Assembly (NCBI GenBank): GCA_034666705.1
Contig: JAXDLH010000102.1
Coordinates: forward strand, 1-20,042
Direction of reading: 5' to 3'
DNA from: JAXDLH01 sp034666705
GTDB taxonomy: Bacteria; Chloroflexota; UBA6077; SHYK01
DNA: 20,042 nucleotides
The translations under genes were made by a program, and so were the position numbers. Shown here piece after piece: positions 6,576-14,373 of the stretch. The notes under the pieces were generated by a model. It did no database searches and had not been told where the DNA came from. It worked only from the letters and a program-made list of their open reading frames with translations. The first letter of the stretch is position 1, and each line of letters opens with the position of its first letter.

Positions 6576-7727
6576 CTATCGCCCATGGAGCGGAGCGCCA
6601 GGGGCCGGCGCTGCCTTGCCGTACACCTCGGCGTAGTCGCCCCGCACCTGCTGGTACCCGTCGCTGGCTTCGTACGGGTACTCGCGGTAGAGGCCGAGCG
6701 ACTCGAAGACGGGGATGTCGTTCGTCGAGAAGAGCACTGCCTCCTCACCAGAGCCGGTATTCGCGTGCTCGTGCCAGGCCCACGGCGGCACCGCGAAGAA
6801 GTCGCCTTCCTGCCAGTCGATCTGCACGCTGTCGACCACCGTGCTGCCCCGCCCGCGGAACACGTGGTAGATCGACGCGGTGGCGTGGCGATGCGCCTTC
6901 GTGTGCACCCCCGGGCGGATCATCTGAATCCAGCAGCCGATCGTCGGCAGCGCATGCCCGCCCGTCGTCGGGTTCGTGTATTGGAATGCCACGTCGTCGT
7001 AGGGGCTCACCTCGCTCCCAGCCAGCTCGTGCAGCGCGTGCTCTGTCTGCGCCCAGGGAAAGGTGAGCAGCGGGGAGACGAGCGAGGAGCTGCGGTCCCA
7101 GGTCGGACGCAGGAAGCCGCCGCCGAAGCGGCGCACCGAGTCGTCGACTGGCTTCGTCGCAGGATAGAGTTGGTCGGGGTAGTCCTCGTAGAGGCCGGCC
7201 TTGAGCGAGCCGATGAGCGGCACGTCGAGGCTATCCATCCAGACCATCGGGCCCTCGGTGCGATTGATGTGGCCGTGCCACGTCCACCCCGGCGTGAGGA
7301 CCAGGTCGCCCGGCTGCATCGTGCAGCCTTCGCCGTCGATGAACGTGACCGCGCCGCTGCCCCGCATCACGAAGCGGATTGCAGCCATCGTGTGCCGGTG
7401 CGAAGGGGCGGTCTCCCCAGGCAGCACCATCTGGACCGCCGCCGAGACGGTATGAGTCGCCGTGCCCATCGGCCGCACGCTCGGGTTGTTGAGGGTAAGG
7501 GCACGGCGCTGATCGTCGTTGCTCGGCTGGACCAGCTCGCCTGCCCGGCGGATCGCCGGGTCAATGTCCGACCAGCGCCACAGGCACGGTTCATACGGGG
7601 CAGTCACCGTGTCGGGGCCACGCGCCGCCCCGCCCTCGTGACGCCAGAGCGCATCCATCCGCTTGGCCTGGATATCGCGGTAGAACTGCTCCATAGGACT
7701 GTCGGGGCTCGCCTGCTCCACGCTCAT
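6576..7727 (-). CDS. Gentisate 1,2-dioxygenase-like bicupin ring-cleavage dioxygenase
   Basis: The 383-residue protein has two cupin domains, as in gentisate 1,2-dioxygenase, an Fe(II) enzyme that opens the ring of gentisate (2,5-dihydroxybenzoate) with O2 to give maleylpyruvate. The N-terminal cupin has His110 and His112 (SHRHTMAAIRFVMRG) and His151/His153 (PGWTWHGH). The C-terminal cupin has His279 and His281 (HRHATASIYHVFRG) and His319/His321 (PPWAWHEH), so both keep candidate metal ligands. I start at ATG 7727, with GGGAG about 9 bp upstream; a GTG at 7733 is the alternative. Related enzymes act on 1-hydroxy-2-naphthoate or salicylate, so the substrate is not fixed. The expected next enzymes (maleylpyruvate isomerase, fumarylpyruvate hydrolase) are absent; only a small cupin follows directly. 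Confidence 0.88.
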   Translation of the reverse strand: MSVEQASPDSPMEQFYRDIQAKRMDALWRHEGGAARGPDTVTAPYEPCLWRWSDIDPAIRRAGELVQPSNDDQRRALTLNNPSVRPMGTATHTVSAAVQMVLPGETAPSHRHTMAAIRFVMRGSGAVTFIDGEGCTMQPGDLVLTPGWTWHGHINRTEGPMVWMDSLDVPLIGSLKAGLYEDYPDQLYPATKPVDDSVRRFGGGFLRPTWDRSSSLVSPLLTFPWAQTEHALHELAGSEVSPYDDVAFQYTNPTTGGHALPTIGCWIQMIRPGVHTKAHRHATASIYHVFRGRGSTVVDSVQIDWQEGDFFAVPPWAWHEHANTGSGEEAVLFSTNDIPVFESLGLYREYPYEASDGYQQVRGDYAEVYGKAAPAPGAPLHGR

Positions 7728-7877
7728 ATCCACGATCTCCCTGCCGGCTCGGCACGCTGTTTATCGAGCAATGGGCGCCCGCGGCGCCGCGCTGTATATC
7801 CGGTACCCCGCTGCGCGACAGGTGTCAAGAGGAAACCGCTCGTGGGCCGGGCGGTGAGCAGCACCGTGCATATGAAC

Positions 7878-7909
7878 AGCGCCCGGTCCATCGCGATGGA
7901 CCGGGCGCT
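7878..7909. terminator. Perfect 32-bp palindrome, terminator or operator
   Basis: Two 16-bp arms (7878-7893, 7894-7909) are exact inverted repeats with no spacer; the centre reads CATCGCGATG and the outer ends AGCGCCCGG / CCGGGCGCT. It lies 25 bp past the stop of the BON-domain gene and about 150 bp upstream of the dioxygenase start, both on the minus strand. There is no U-tract on either side. A terminator for the BON gene is the simplest reading; an operator for the dioxygenase operon is possible. Confidence 0.6.
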
Positions 7910-7933
7910 TGCGATGTAGAGGCTCAGCGAGGA

Positions 7934-8797
7934 TCAGACGACGTTGGCATGAATCCCGTTCGACTGCCCGCCGCCAGACTTCCCCGGCTCCGCCGAGTCG
8001 CCATGCATGCGGTGATCTTGCGACGGTACGCGCAACTCGTTCCGCACGTCCCGCACGCCTGGCAGATTCTCGATGATCTCCTCAGCCAGGCGTCTCATCG
8101 TGCGCGTGTCCACCACGCCGCTCAGCGTAACTTCACCGCCCTGGACCTTGACCTCGATGTCAGAGGCATCAATACCCCAATGGCGGGTGAGGGTCTCGTT
8201 GATATCCTCGCGGATCCGCTCATCGGAGCGCTGATAGCTGCGCGGTCCGCGGCCGGTGTAGTCCGGGCCGGGCGGCATGCCGCCGTGCTCCCGCATGCCA
8301 CGATCTTGCGGCCGCCAACTGTCGTCAAAGCGGCCCCGCTCACCCGGGCGGTCGTCGCCACGATCTCCGAAGCGTTGCTGCTCCCGGAAGCGTTGCAGGT
8401 GGCTGGTGCGGTCGAATCCAGGGTGCTCGTACGCCCGATCGCGCCGCTCCCGGTCGCGCTCGCCAAAATCGCGTCTGCCCATGTCCCCGCGGTCCCAATC
8501 CCGATCGCCGTTACGGCCGCGGTCCCAGTCACCGCCCATTCCGCGATGCCAATCCGGGTCGCGACCATAGCTGCCGTACTCTTCGCGGCGACCGGAATCG
8601 TCATACCCGGACGGTTCACGGCCTCGACCACCATACCGGTCCGGCTCGGAGTCGGCGTAGCTTCGCTCTCTGCCCCCCGCTCGGCTTTCCCGGTTGCCAT
8701 CCCAGTTCCGGCCACGCCAATCGTCGCGGTCGTTGCCCTGACCACGCGGCGGGCCGCTATACCCGCGATTCCGATCGTCCCAGTCGTCGTATGCCAT
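7934..8797 (-). CDS. BON-domain protein with long Arg/Gly/Asp-rich N-terminus
   Basis: The protein has 287 residues. Residues 1-190 are low complexity, made of Arg, Gly, Asp, Tyr and Trp in units such as YGGRGR, DWDRGRNGDRDWDRGD and RERRDRAYEHP, so they are probably disordered and strongly charged. Residues 192-257 form a BON domain: DERIREDINETLTRHWGID, then a VKVQGGEVTLSGVV strand pair, then a helix and the final strand LPGVRDVRNELRV. BON domains bind membranes, peptidoglycan or ligands, often in envelope stress proteins. No signal peptide is seen, so the protein may be cytoplasmic. The ATG at 8797 has GGAGGT 9 bp upstream and a second AGGAGG touching it. The frame stays open far upstream into the antisense of HK1, which I ignore. 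It is divergent from the signalling cluster. Confidence 0.88.
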   Translation of the reverse strand: MAYDDWDDRNRGYSGPPRGQGNDRDDWRGRNWDGNRESRAGGRERSYADSEPDRYGGRGREPSGYDDSGRREEYGSYGRDPDWHRGMGGDWDRGRNGDRDWDRGDMGRRDFGERDRERRDRAYEHPGFDRTSHLQRFREQQRFGDRGDDRPGERGRFDDSWRPQDRGMREHGGMPPGPDYTGRGPRSYQRSDERIREDINETLTRHWGIDASDIEVKVQGGEVTLSGVVDTRTMRRLAEEIIENLPGVRDVRNELRVPSQDHRMHGDSAEPGKSGGGQSNGIHANVV

Positions 8798-9052
8798 CCT
8801 CCTGGCACCTCCACCAGTTCGTAGGGCAATGTGTGCCCTTACTTCTAGCCTACGCAACCCCAAAGCAAACGGGGTAGTGCGCAATAGGCGTGAGGCCCGA
8901 ACAAGCGCGCAACGATTTGGTGCGCACGGTCGTGCTCCCACCGGGCGCTCTTCGGCCCTGCGTGCACCTTCAACCCACGAGGGCAATGCCGATGAATTAG
9001 GTATGGCGCGCCAGCCCCACGTCGGAGGGCAAACGCTTGTCGAGAGGTGCCT
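8798..9052. other. 255-bp divergent promoter region (BON gene / signalling cluster)
   Basis: It separates the BON-domain gene from HK1 and must drive both. I see no convincing -35/-10 pair on either strand. ACCCC and GGGGT arms flanking a 9-base loop near 8859-8877 form a weak hairpin. No small ORF with a ribosome binding site is evident. Confidence 0.5.
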
Positions 9053-11500
9053 GTGACCGAGCTTGCTGGTGATGAGGCGACGCTTGTTCCAAACCAGGGG
9101 CTCGCATCGGCGGTACATGCGGTCGTCCAGGCCTTCCGCTTCGTCGTGCCCGCGGGAGTTCCCCTCCCCGACGGCGCCTGGCGGCGGCGGCACCGCGCGG
9201 TCGTAGTCCTCCTGTGGCTGCACGTTGTCGGCATCGCCGCCTTCGACCTGCTCAGTGGGGGCGGGCTGGTCCACGCCGCACTGGCGAGCGCCGTGGTAGC
9301 CGTGCCCGCCACGCTCGCCGGTCTCGGTCGGCGCCAACGGCGCTTCAGCGCCAGTGCGGCCAGCCTGGGGCTGGCCGCATCCTCCGCCGTGCTCGTTCAC
9401 CTCACCGGGGGCATGACGGAGATGTATTTCCACTGCTTCGTCGCGCTCATCATCATCTCGCTCTACCAGGACTGGGTGCCACTCCTGCTGGCGATTGGCT
9501 TCGTGCTGCTGCAGCAATGCATCTCTGGTATGCTGGATCCCGCTTCTGTGTACAGCAATCCGGATGCTTTGACGAATCCCTGGAAGTGGACGCTCATCCA
9601 CGGCGTGTTCGTCGTCGCGGCGAGCATCGCAAGCGTCGTCAACTGGCGCCTCAACGAGTCGGCACGCCGCGCCGCTGAGGAATCCCTGGCCCACCTCGCG
9701 TCGCTCGTCCAATCGTCGGACGACGCGATCATCGGCCAGGCGCCCGACGGCACCATCACCGGCTGGAATCTCGGCGCTGAGCGGCTCTTCGGGTACACGG
9801 CGACCGAGATCGTGGGGCGGCCGATCGGTTTGCTCGAGCCGCCCGACCTTCAGGAAGAGGCCGCGGCCATCCTCGAGTGGGTCCGTCGCGGCGAGCGACT
9901 CGAGCACTATGAGACTGCGCGGGTGCGCAAGGACGGCACCCGCTGCGACGTCTCGCTGACCGTCTCGCCGATCCGCGACGAGGCCGGGCATATCGCGGGC
10001 GCATCGGCGACCGCGCGCGACATCACCGACCGGCGGCGGGCCGAGACCGAGCGCAGCACCACCCAGAAGGCTCGCTATCGTGAGCTAAAGCTCCTCCTGG
10101 ACATCGGCCAATCGCTGCTCCGCGAGCAGGCGATCACCACGTTTCTCGAGGAGAGCATCGATCGCATCATGGCTTCGGGTCCGTACGACACCGGCACAAT
10201 CCGCTTCGCCGACGTCGATGGCCGGAATATCCAGGCGATGACGCACCGCGGCTATCGCGACATGGCGCATGCCCTCGGCTCGTATAACCGAACTGCCGAT
10301 GACGCCTCGGGCACGCCCCCCGGGGCGCTCGCCACCCCCGCGACCGATCTGCCCCCACGGGTCCGCTCCCTGTCGCAAACCGACCCCGTGGTGATCGAGG
10401 ATCTGGTCGCTGCAGACCGCTTCCGCGGTCTGCAGCGGGACGGTGTGAAATCGGCAATATGGGTGCCACTCGTCACGGGTACGACCTCGCTCGGCCATCT
10501 GGTGCTCGGGCTGCGCGCCCCGCGGCAAATCCCCCCGAACGAGTTGCGCCTGCTCACGGCGATCGCCAGCCAGCTCGGGTTCGCCGCCCAGAAGTCGCGC
10601 CTGAGCGAGGAGTCGGAGCGGGCCCGCGCGCAGCGCCAGTGGGCGGAGGAGCAGCTGCGCCAGTCGCAGAAGATGGAGGCGATCGGCGTACTGGCGGGCG
10701 GTATCGCCCACGAGATCAATACGCCGATCCAGTTCGTGGGCGACAACACTCGCTTCCTGCAAGAAGCGTTTGCCGATCTGCAGCGCGTCTTGACGGAGTA
10801 CCGCGCCCTGCGCGATGCGATCCCGCCCGGCGCGGTCGAGCCCGCCATTCTCGAGGAGCTCGAGCGTACCGAAGCCCGGGCGGACGTGAGTTATTTAAAG
10901 GAAGAGGTGCCGAAGGCACTCGGCGACAGCCTCGATGGCGTGACCCGCGTCGCTACCATCGTGCGCGCCCTCAAGGAGTTCGCTCATCCGGACGCGGCGG
11001 AAAAGGCGCCGGCGGACCTGAACCAGGCGCTGCTCAGCACCCTCACCGTGGCCCGCAATGAGCTGAAGTACCTCGCCGACGTGGAGACGGAGCTGGAGGA
11101 GCTCCCGCTCGTCCACTGCCACATCGGCGAGCTGAACCAGGTATTCCTGAACCTGCTGGTCAACGCCGCGCACGCGATCGCGGACGTGGTCGGCGAAAGC
11201 GGGCAGCGCGGCTTGATTCGCGTACGTACCGAGCGTGATGACGACGCGGTGATCGTCTCGATCAGCGATACGGGCAGCGGCATCCGGGAGGAGCTTCGTG
11301 AGCGGGTCTTCGACCCATTTTTCACGACCAAGGAGGTCGGCAAAGGCACCGGCCAGGGCTTGGCCCTCGCTCGCGCAATCGTGGTCGACAAGCATGGTGG
11401 CACGATCGCGCTCGAGAGCGAGGTCGGCCGGGGCACGACCTTCTACGTACGGCTGCCCATTGAGGGGAGCGCAAGCTTGATGACCGGAGTAGCAGCATGA
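9053..11500 (+). CDS. Membrane histidine kinase HK1 (sensor-PAS-GAF-HisKA-HATPase)
   Basis: This 815-residue kinase has an N-terminal membrane sensor with about six helices (residues 48-197), a PAS domain (about 210-330; DAIIGQAPDGTITGWNLGAE), a short coiled coil (ERSTTQKARYRELKLLLDIG), a GAF domain (about 355-515), then the kinase core. The phosphorylated His is His553 in IAHEINTPIQFVGDN, a variant DHp with a long insert after it. The N box has Asn704 (FLNLLVNAAHAI), followed by DTGSGI, FDPFFTTK and GKGTGQGLAL. There is no receiver domain. GTG 9053 is chosen since the HK2 paralogue also begins MTELA and GAGAGGT sits just upstream; an in-frame GTG at 9047 is possible. The stop overlaps the REC-HDOD start (ATGA), so that regulator is the likely partner. 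It presumably autophosphorylates in response to a membrane or cytoplasmic signal. Confidence 0.95.
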   Translation: MTELAGDEATLVPNQGLASAVHAVVQAFRFVVPAGVPLPDGAWRRRHRAVVVLLWLHVVGIAAFDLLSGGGLVHAALASAVVAVPATLAGLGRRQRRFSASAASLGLAASSAVLVHLTGGMTEMYFHCFVALIIISLYQDWVPLLLAIGFVLLQQCISGMLDPASVYSNPDALTNPWKWTLIHGVFVVAASIASVVNWRLNESARRAAEESLAHLASLVQSSDDAIIGQAPDGTITGWNLGAERLFGYTATEIVGRPIGLLEPPDLQEEAAAILEWVRRGERLEHYETARVRKDGTRCDVSLTVSPIRDEAGHIAGASATARDITDRRRAETERSTTQKARYRELKLLLDIGQSLLREQAITTFLEESIDRIMASGPYDTGTIRFADVDGRNIQAMTHRGYRDMAHALGSYNRTADDASGTPPGALATPATDLPPRVRSLSQTDPVVIEDLVAADRFRGLQRDGVKSAIWVPLVTGTTSLGHLVLGLRAPRQIPPNELRLLTAIASQLGFAAQKSRLSEESERARAQRQWAEEQLRQSQKMEAIGVLAGGIAHEINTPIQFVGDNTRFLQEAFADLQRVLTEYRALRDAIPPGAVEPAILEELERTEARADVSYLKEEVPKALGDSLDGVTRVATIVRALKEFAHPDAAEKAPADLNQALLSTLTVARNELKYLADVETELEELPLVHCHIGELNQVFLNLLVNAAHAIADVVGESGQRGLIRVRTERDDDAVIVSISDTGSGIREELRERVFDPFFTTKEVGKGTGQGLALARAIVVDKHGGTIALESEVGRGTTFYVRLPIEGSASLMTGVAA

Positions 11501-12702
11501 GGCGTGTCCTGTTCGTCGACGACGAGCCGCGAGTGCTGGAGGGGCTGCAGCGGCTGCTGCGCTCGCGGCGGCACGACTGGCAGATGGCATTCGCGCTGGG
11601 GGGCGAGGCGGCACTCGCCGAGCTGGAGACCGCGCCATTCGACGTCGTGGTGTCGGACATGCGCATGCCGGGAATGGACGGTGCGGCGCTGCTGAAGCAG
11701 GTGCAGGCGCGCTACCCGAATGTGGCACGCATCGTGCTCTCGGGCTACACCGATCGTGAGGCGCTCTTGCGGGCGGTGCCGGTTGCCCATCAATTCCTCA
11801 CCAAACCGTGCGAGTCGGAAGATCTCCAGGCCACCGTGGAGCGGGCGTGCAGTCTCCAGGACCTGCTGAACGACGAAGTCCTTCGGGGGCTCGTAGGGGA
11901 GATGGGCGAGCTCCCCTCCTCGCCGCGCGTCTTGAGTGAGCTGCTCACGGCGCTCGAAGATCAGGATGTACCGATCGCCGAGCTCGCGAAGATCGTCGAG
12001 CGCGACGTGGCGATGTGCGCGAAATGCTTGCAGCTCGTGAATTCGGCGTTCTTTGGGCTCCCGCGCCGCGAATCCAACGTACAGCGCGCGATCGGGCTGC
12101 TCGGCACCAACATGCTGCGGAGCCTGGCATTCTCGATCGGCGCGTTCCGCGCGTTTCCCGCTGGCTCCTCGCCGCTTGGCTTCTCCCTCGAGCGGCTGGA
12201 GTGCCACTCATTGCTCACCGCGAAGCTCGCTGCCCGCCTCGTCCCCGCATCGCAGGCGGAAGAGGTGTTCATGGCGGCGATGCTGCATGACATCGGCAAC
12301 CTGATCCTCGCGGCCCGGCTGCCGCACAAATTCGCGCCGATTCTCGAGCAATCGGCGCGCGAGGGGCGCCCCGCATACGCCGTCGAGGAGGAGGTGCTTG
12401 GCGTGAGCCACGCCGAGATCGGTGCGTACCTGCTCGGACTGTGGGGGTTGCCGCACATGATCGTCGAGGCCGTCGCGCATCACCACATGCCTTCCAGAAT
12501 ACAGCCCGGCCGCTTCGACATGGTCGCGGCGGTGCACGTCGCCAAGTCCCTGGTCGACGAGCTGCAGCCAGTTTGGGGGGAGGATGTGACTGGCGCCAAC
12601 GCGCACATCGATGAGGAATGGCTGGAGGCGCTCGGCGTGCTCGATCGGCTCCCGAATTGGCGAGCGGCGGCGCAGGACGTGCGTGCCGCCATGCGCACTT
12701 GA
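11497..12702 (+). CDS. Response regulator with HDOD output domain
   Basis: The 401-residue protein has a receiver domain (1-120) with Asp9/Asp10 region VDDEP, phospho-acceptor Asp54 in VVVSDMRMPGMDG, switch residue in LSGYTD and Lys103 in LTKPC. An HDOD domain fills about residues 130-330: LPSSPRVLSELL, LVNSAFFGLPR, AIGLLGTNMLRSLAFSI, then MLHDIGNLIL with an intact His264-Asp265 pair and AHHHMP at 327-332. HDOD domains are relatives of HD phosphohydrolases; most are non-catalytic and mediate protein interactions in signalling, chemotaxis or DNA-stress responses. Retention of HD here leaves weak room for metal binding. The start overlaps the HK1 stop by ATGA, indicating translational coupling, so HK1 is the best candidate to phosphorylate it. 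Confidence 0.95.
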   Translation: MRRVLFVDDEPRVLEGLQRLLRSRRHDWQMAFALGGEAALAELETAPFDVVVSDMRMPGMDGAALLKQVQARYPNVARIVLSGYTDREALLRAVPVAHQFLTKPCESEDLQATVERACSLQDLLNDEVLRGLVGEMGELPSSPRVLSELLTALEDQDVPIAELAKIVERDVAMCAKCLQLVNSAFFGLPRRESNVQRAIGLLGTNMLRSLAFSIGAFRAFPAGSSPLGFSLERLECHSLLTAKLAARLVPASQAEEVFMAAMLHDIGNLILAARLPHKFAPILEQSAREGRPAYAVEEEVLGVSHAEIGAYLLGLWGLPHMIVEAVAHHHMPSRIQPGRFDMVAAVHVAKSLVDELQPVWGEDVTGANAHIDEEWLEALGVLDRLPNWRAAAQDVRAAMRT

Positions 12703-12713
12703 GCCACTTGAGC
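12696..12713 (+). repeat. 9-bp tandem duplication CACTTGAGC x2 at a gene junction
   Basis: CACTTGAGC occurs at 12696-12704 and again at 12705-12713. The first copy holds the TGA stop of the REC-HDOD gene and the second ends right before the ATG of the next gene. Without the duplication the two genes would be only 2 bp apart. Confidence 0.85.
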
Positions 12714-13946
12714 ATGGAAGGGCACGCACAAGCGACAATCCTCATGGTCGACGACGAGCCGAACCTCCTCGCCGGGTTGACCCGGATCCTCGGCCGGCAC
12801 TTCAAGGTGACGACTGCGGTCGGCGGGCCCGCCGGCCTCGAAGCGATCGAGCGCGCGGGGCCGTTTGAGGTCGTGGTCTCGGACATGCGCATGCCCGGCA
12901 TGGACGGGGCGACGTTCCTGGGGCACGTGCGCCGCATGACCCCTGACACCACCCGGATGCTGCTTACCGGCCAGACTGACATTCAATCGGCGATCGCCGC
13001 GGTGAACGAGGGCCAGATCTTCCGTTTCCTCAGCAAACCGTGCGATTCGACGGTCCTGGTCAAGTCCTTAGAGGCGGCGGCCGAGCAGTATCGCCTGGTG
13101 ACGAGCGAGCGCGTCCTCCTGGAACAGACCCTGCTGGGCAGCATCAAGGCACTCACCGAGGTGATGGCGCTCGCGGATCCCCTGGCGTTCGGTCGGGCGA
13201 CGCGCGCTCAGCAGTACGTCAGCCAGCTAGCTGATGGCCTGGAAAGCAAGGATCGCTGGCAGCTCGACGTCGCCGCGATGCTCTCACAGATCGCGTGCAT
13301 CACATTGCCGCGCGAGACCCAGGCGAAGGTCTACTACGGGCGGGCGCTGACCGACGGCGAGCAGGTGCTCGTCGATCGGCTCCCCGCGGTGGCCAGCAAG
13401 CTCCTCGCGAACATTCCGCGCCTGGAGCCCGTGCGCCAGATCCTGACGTATCGGGAAAAACGCTTCGACGGCAGCGGGCAGCCGCGCGACAGTGTCCGTG
13501 GCGAGCAGATCCCGTGGGGCGCGCGAGTCCTGAAGATCGTCCTCGATTTCGACGTGCTCCAGTCGCAGGGACTTTCGGCCCAGGTCGCCATGGACGCCCT
13601 GCGCGGCCGGCTCGGCTGGTACGACCGGGAGATTCTGGAAACGTTCGCCGCCCTGCGCGGGGCGACCGCGCGCTCCAACGAAGTGAGAGAGATCTCTATC
13701 CGGGAGGTCAGCTCCGGAATGGTGTTCGTCGACGACGTCAAGACGACGAGCGGGACCCTGCTGATCGCGCGCGGCCACGAGATCAGCCCCGAGCTGCTGG
13801 AGCGCATCCGCAACCTGTCGCGGAATACAGAGATTGCCGAGCCGGTACTGGTGGAGATTAAACGCCCACCCACCAACAATGTCCTCCCGCGCCGGGATCA
13901 CCCCTCCGAGGAGCTTGTGCCCACCCGGTCGGCGAGCGGGAGATGA
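12714..13946 (+). CDS. Response regulator with degenerate HD-GYP domain
   Basis: The 410-residue protein has a receiver domain (1-125; VDDEP, phospho-acceptor Asp57 in VVVSDMRMPGMDG, LTGQTD, Lys108 in LSKPC), an HD-GYP-like domain (about 140-290) and a small C-terminal module (about 322-383; REVSSGMVFVDDVKTTSGTLLIARGHEI). In active HD-GYP enzymes, which hydrolyse cyclic di-GMP, the HD pair, further His ligands and the GYP motif are conserved. Here HD is Ser191-Gln192 (AAMLSQIACITLP), the HHE segment is TYREKRFDGSG and GYP is Gly-Gln-Pro (255-257). The fold signature remains but metal binding should be lost, so it is probably a non-catalytic binding or adaptor domain. ATG 12714 fits 11 bp after the previous stop; no clear ribosome binding site is seen. 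I recall similar degenerate REC-HD proteins in other bacteria. Confidence 0.92.
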   Translation: MEGHAQATILMVDDEPNLLAGLTRILGRHFKVTTAVGGPAGLEAIERAGPFEVVVSDMRMPGMDGATFLGHVRRMTPDTTRMLLTGQTDIQSAIAAVNEGQIFRFLSKPCDSTVLVKSLEAAAEQYRLVTSERVLLEQTLLGSIKALTEVMALADPLAFGRATRAQQYVSQLADGLESKDRWQLDVAAMLSQIACITLPRETQAKVYYGRALTDGEQVLVDRLPAVASKLLANIPRLEPVRQILTYREKRFDGSGQPRDSVRGEQIPWGARVLKIVLDFDVLQSQGLSAQVAMDALRGRLGWYDREILETFAALRGATARSNEVREISIREVSSGMVFVDDVKTTSGTLLIARGHEISPELLERIRNLSRNTEIAEPVLVEIKRPPTNNVLPRRDHPSEELVPTRSASGR

Positions 13947-14105
13947 GTCGCGACGCATTTGCGGCTGTTCGGGACCCTTGGCTCTTGATCTCGGTACCAT
14001 GGCGGCTATTCCTGCGGCCCGGCAGGCCGATAGGCTACACAGGACCACTTTCGATCGACGATGGATCGCATCCGCTCCCGAGCACCGCACAACGGAGGCC
14101 TGAGA

Positions 14106-14291
14106 ATGTTGCAGCAACTCGCAGCCAAAATCGAGCTCATGTGGGCCTGTGGACTTAACGACGACGAGATCCTGCGCCTCGCCCGCCTCAGGCAACAGGT
14201 CGAGCACGGTGAGTGCACCGAGCTGACCGGGGAGTTCAAGCGGCTCGCGTTTTTTCAGTATCTGCACGCCACCGGGCGGCTGCACGATTAG
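14106..14291 (+). CDS. 61-residue small protein of unknown function
   Basis: An ATG at 14106 is preceded by GGAGG at 7-bp spacing, a much stronger ribosome binding site than most genes here have. The product (MLQQLAAKIELMWACGLNDD through YLHATGRLHD) is soluble, with heptad-like Leu spacing in the first helix and a DDEILRLARLRQQVEHGE helix, so it is probably all-helical. It has one Cys and no signal peptide. It sits 159 bp after the REC-HD-GYP gene and 31 bp before the leader ORF of HK2, in the same direction, so it is likely part of the signalling cluster. I do not recognise a family. A longer in-frame start at 14061 exists but has no ribosome binding site. Confidence 0.72.
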   Translation: MLQQLAAKIELMWACGLNDDEILRLARLRQQVEHGECTELTGEFKRLAFFQYLHATGRLHD

Positions 14292-14322
14292 GTTGCGGCG
14301 GAAACCAAATCGAGGGGGTGCG

Positions 14323-14373
14323 ATGAGCGCCAAAGAGATAGGGCAGGGCCGTGCGGCCAACGTGCGCCCATGA
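14323..14373 (+). CDS. 16-codon leader ORF overlapping the HK2 start (ATGA)
   Basis: ATG 14323 has GAGGGGGTG just upstream. The frame reads MSAKEIGQGRAANVRP and stops at TGA 14371-14373, which overlaps the HK2 ATG at 14370. HK2 itself lacks a ribosome binding site at a usable distance. Ribosomes ending the leader could therefore re-initiate on HK2, making this a translational coupling element. It may have no function as a peptide. Confidence 0.5.
   Translation: MSAKEIGQGRAANVRP

Noticed and set aside
6231..7919. Open frame of 562 codons on the plus strand across the cupin genes
   Set aside because: It is antisense to two proteins with complete cupin motifs, and its product is Arg/His-rich without a fold signature.
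8798..9991. Upstream extension of the BON-domain frame to 685 codons
   Set aside because: The extension runs antisense through HK1 and lacks domain signal. The ATG at 8797 has a good ribosome binding site.
12618..12713. Upstream start for the REC-HD-GYP gene
   Set aside because: It would overlap the end of the REC-HDOD gene by 85 bp and add residues before a receiver domain that normally begins near ATILMVDDE.
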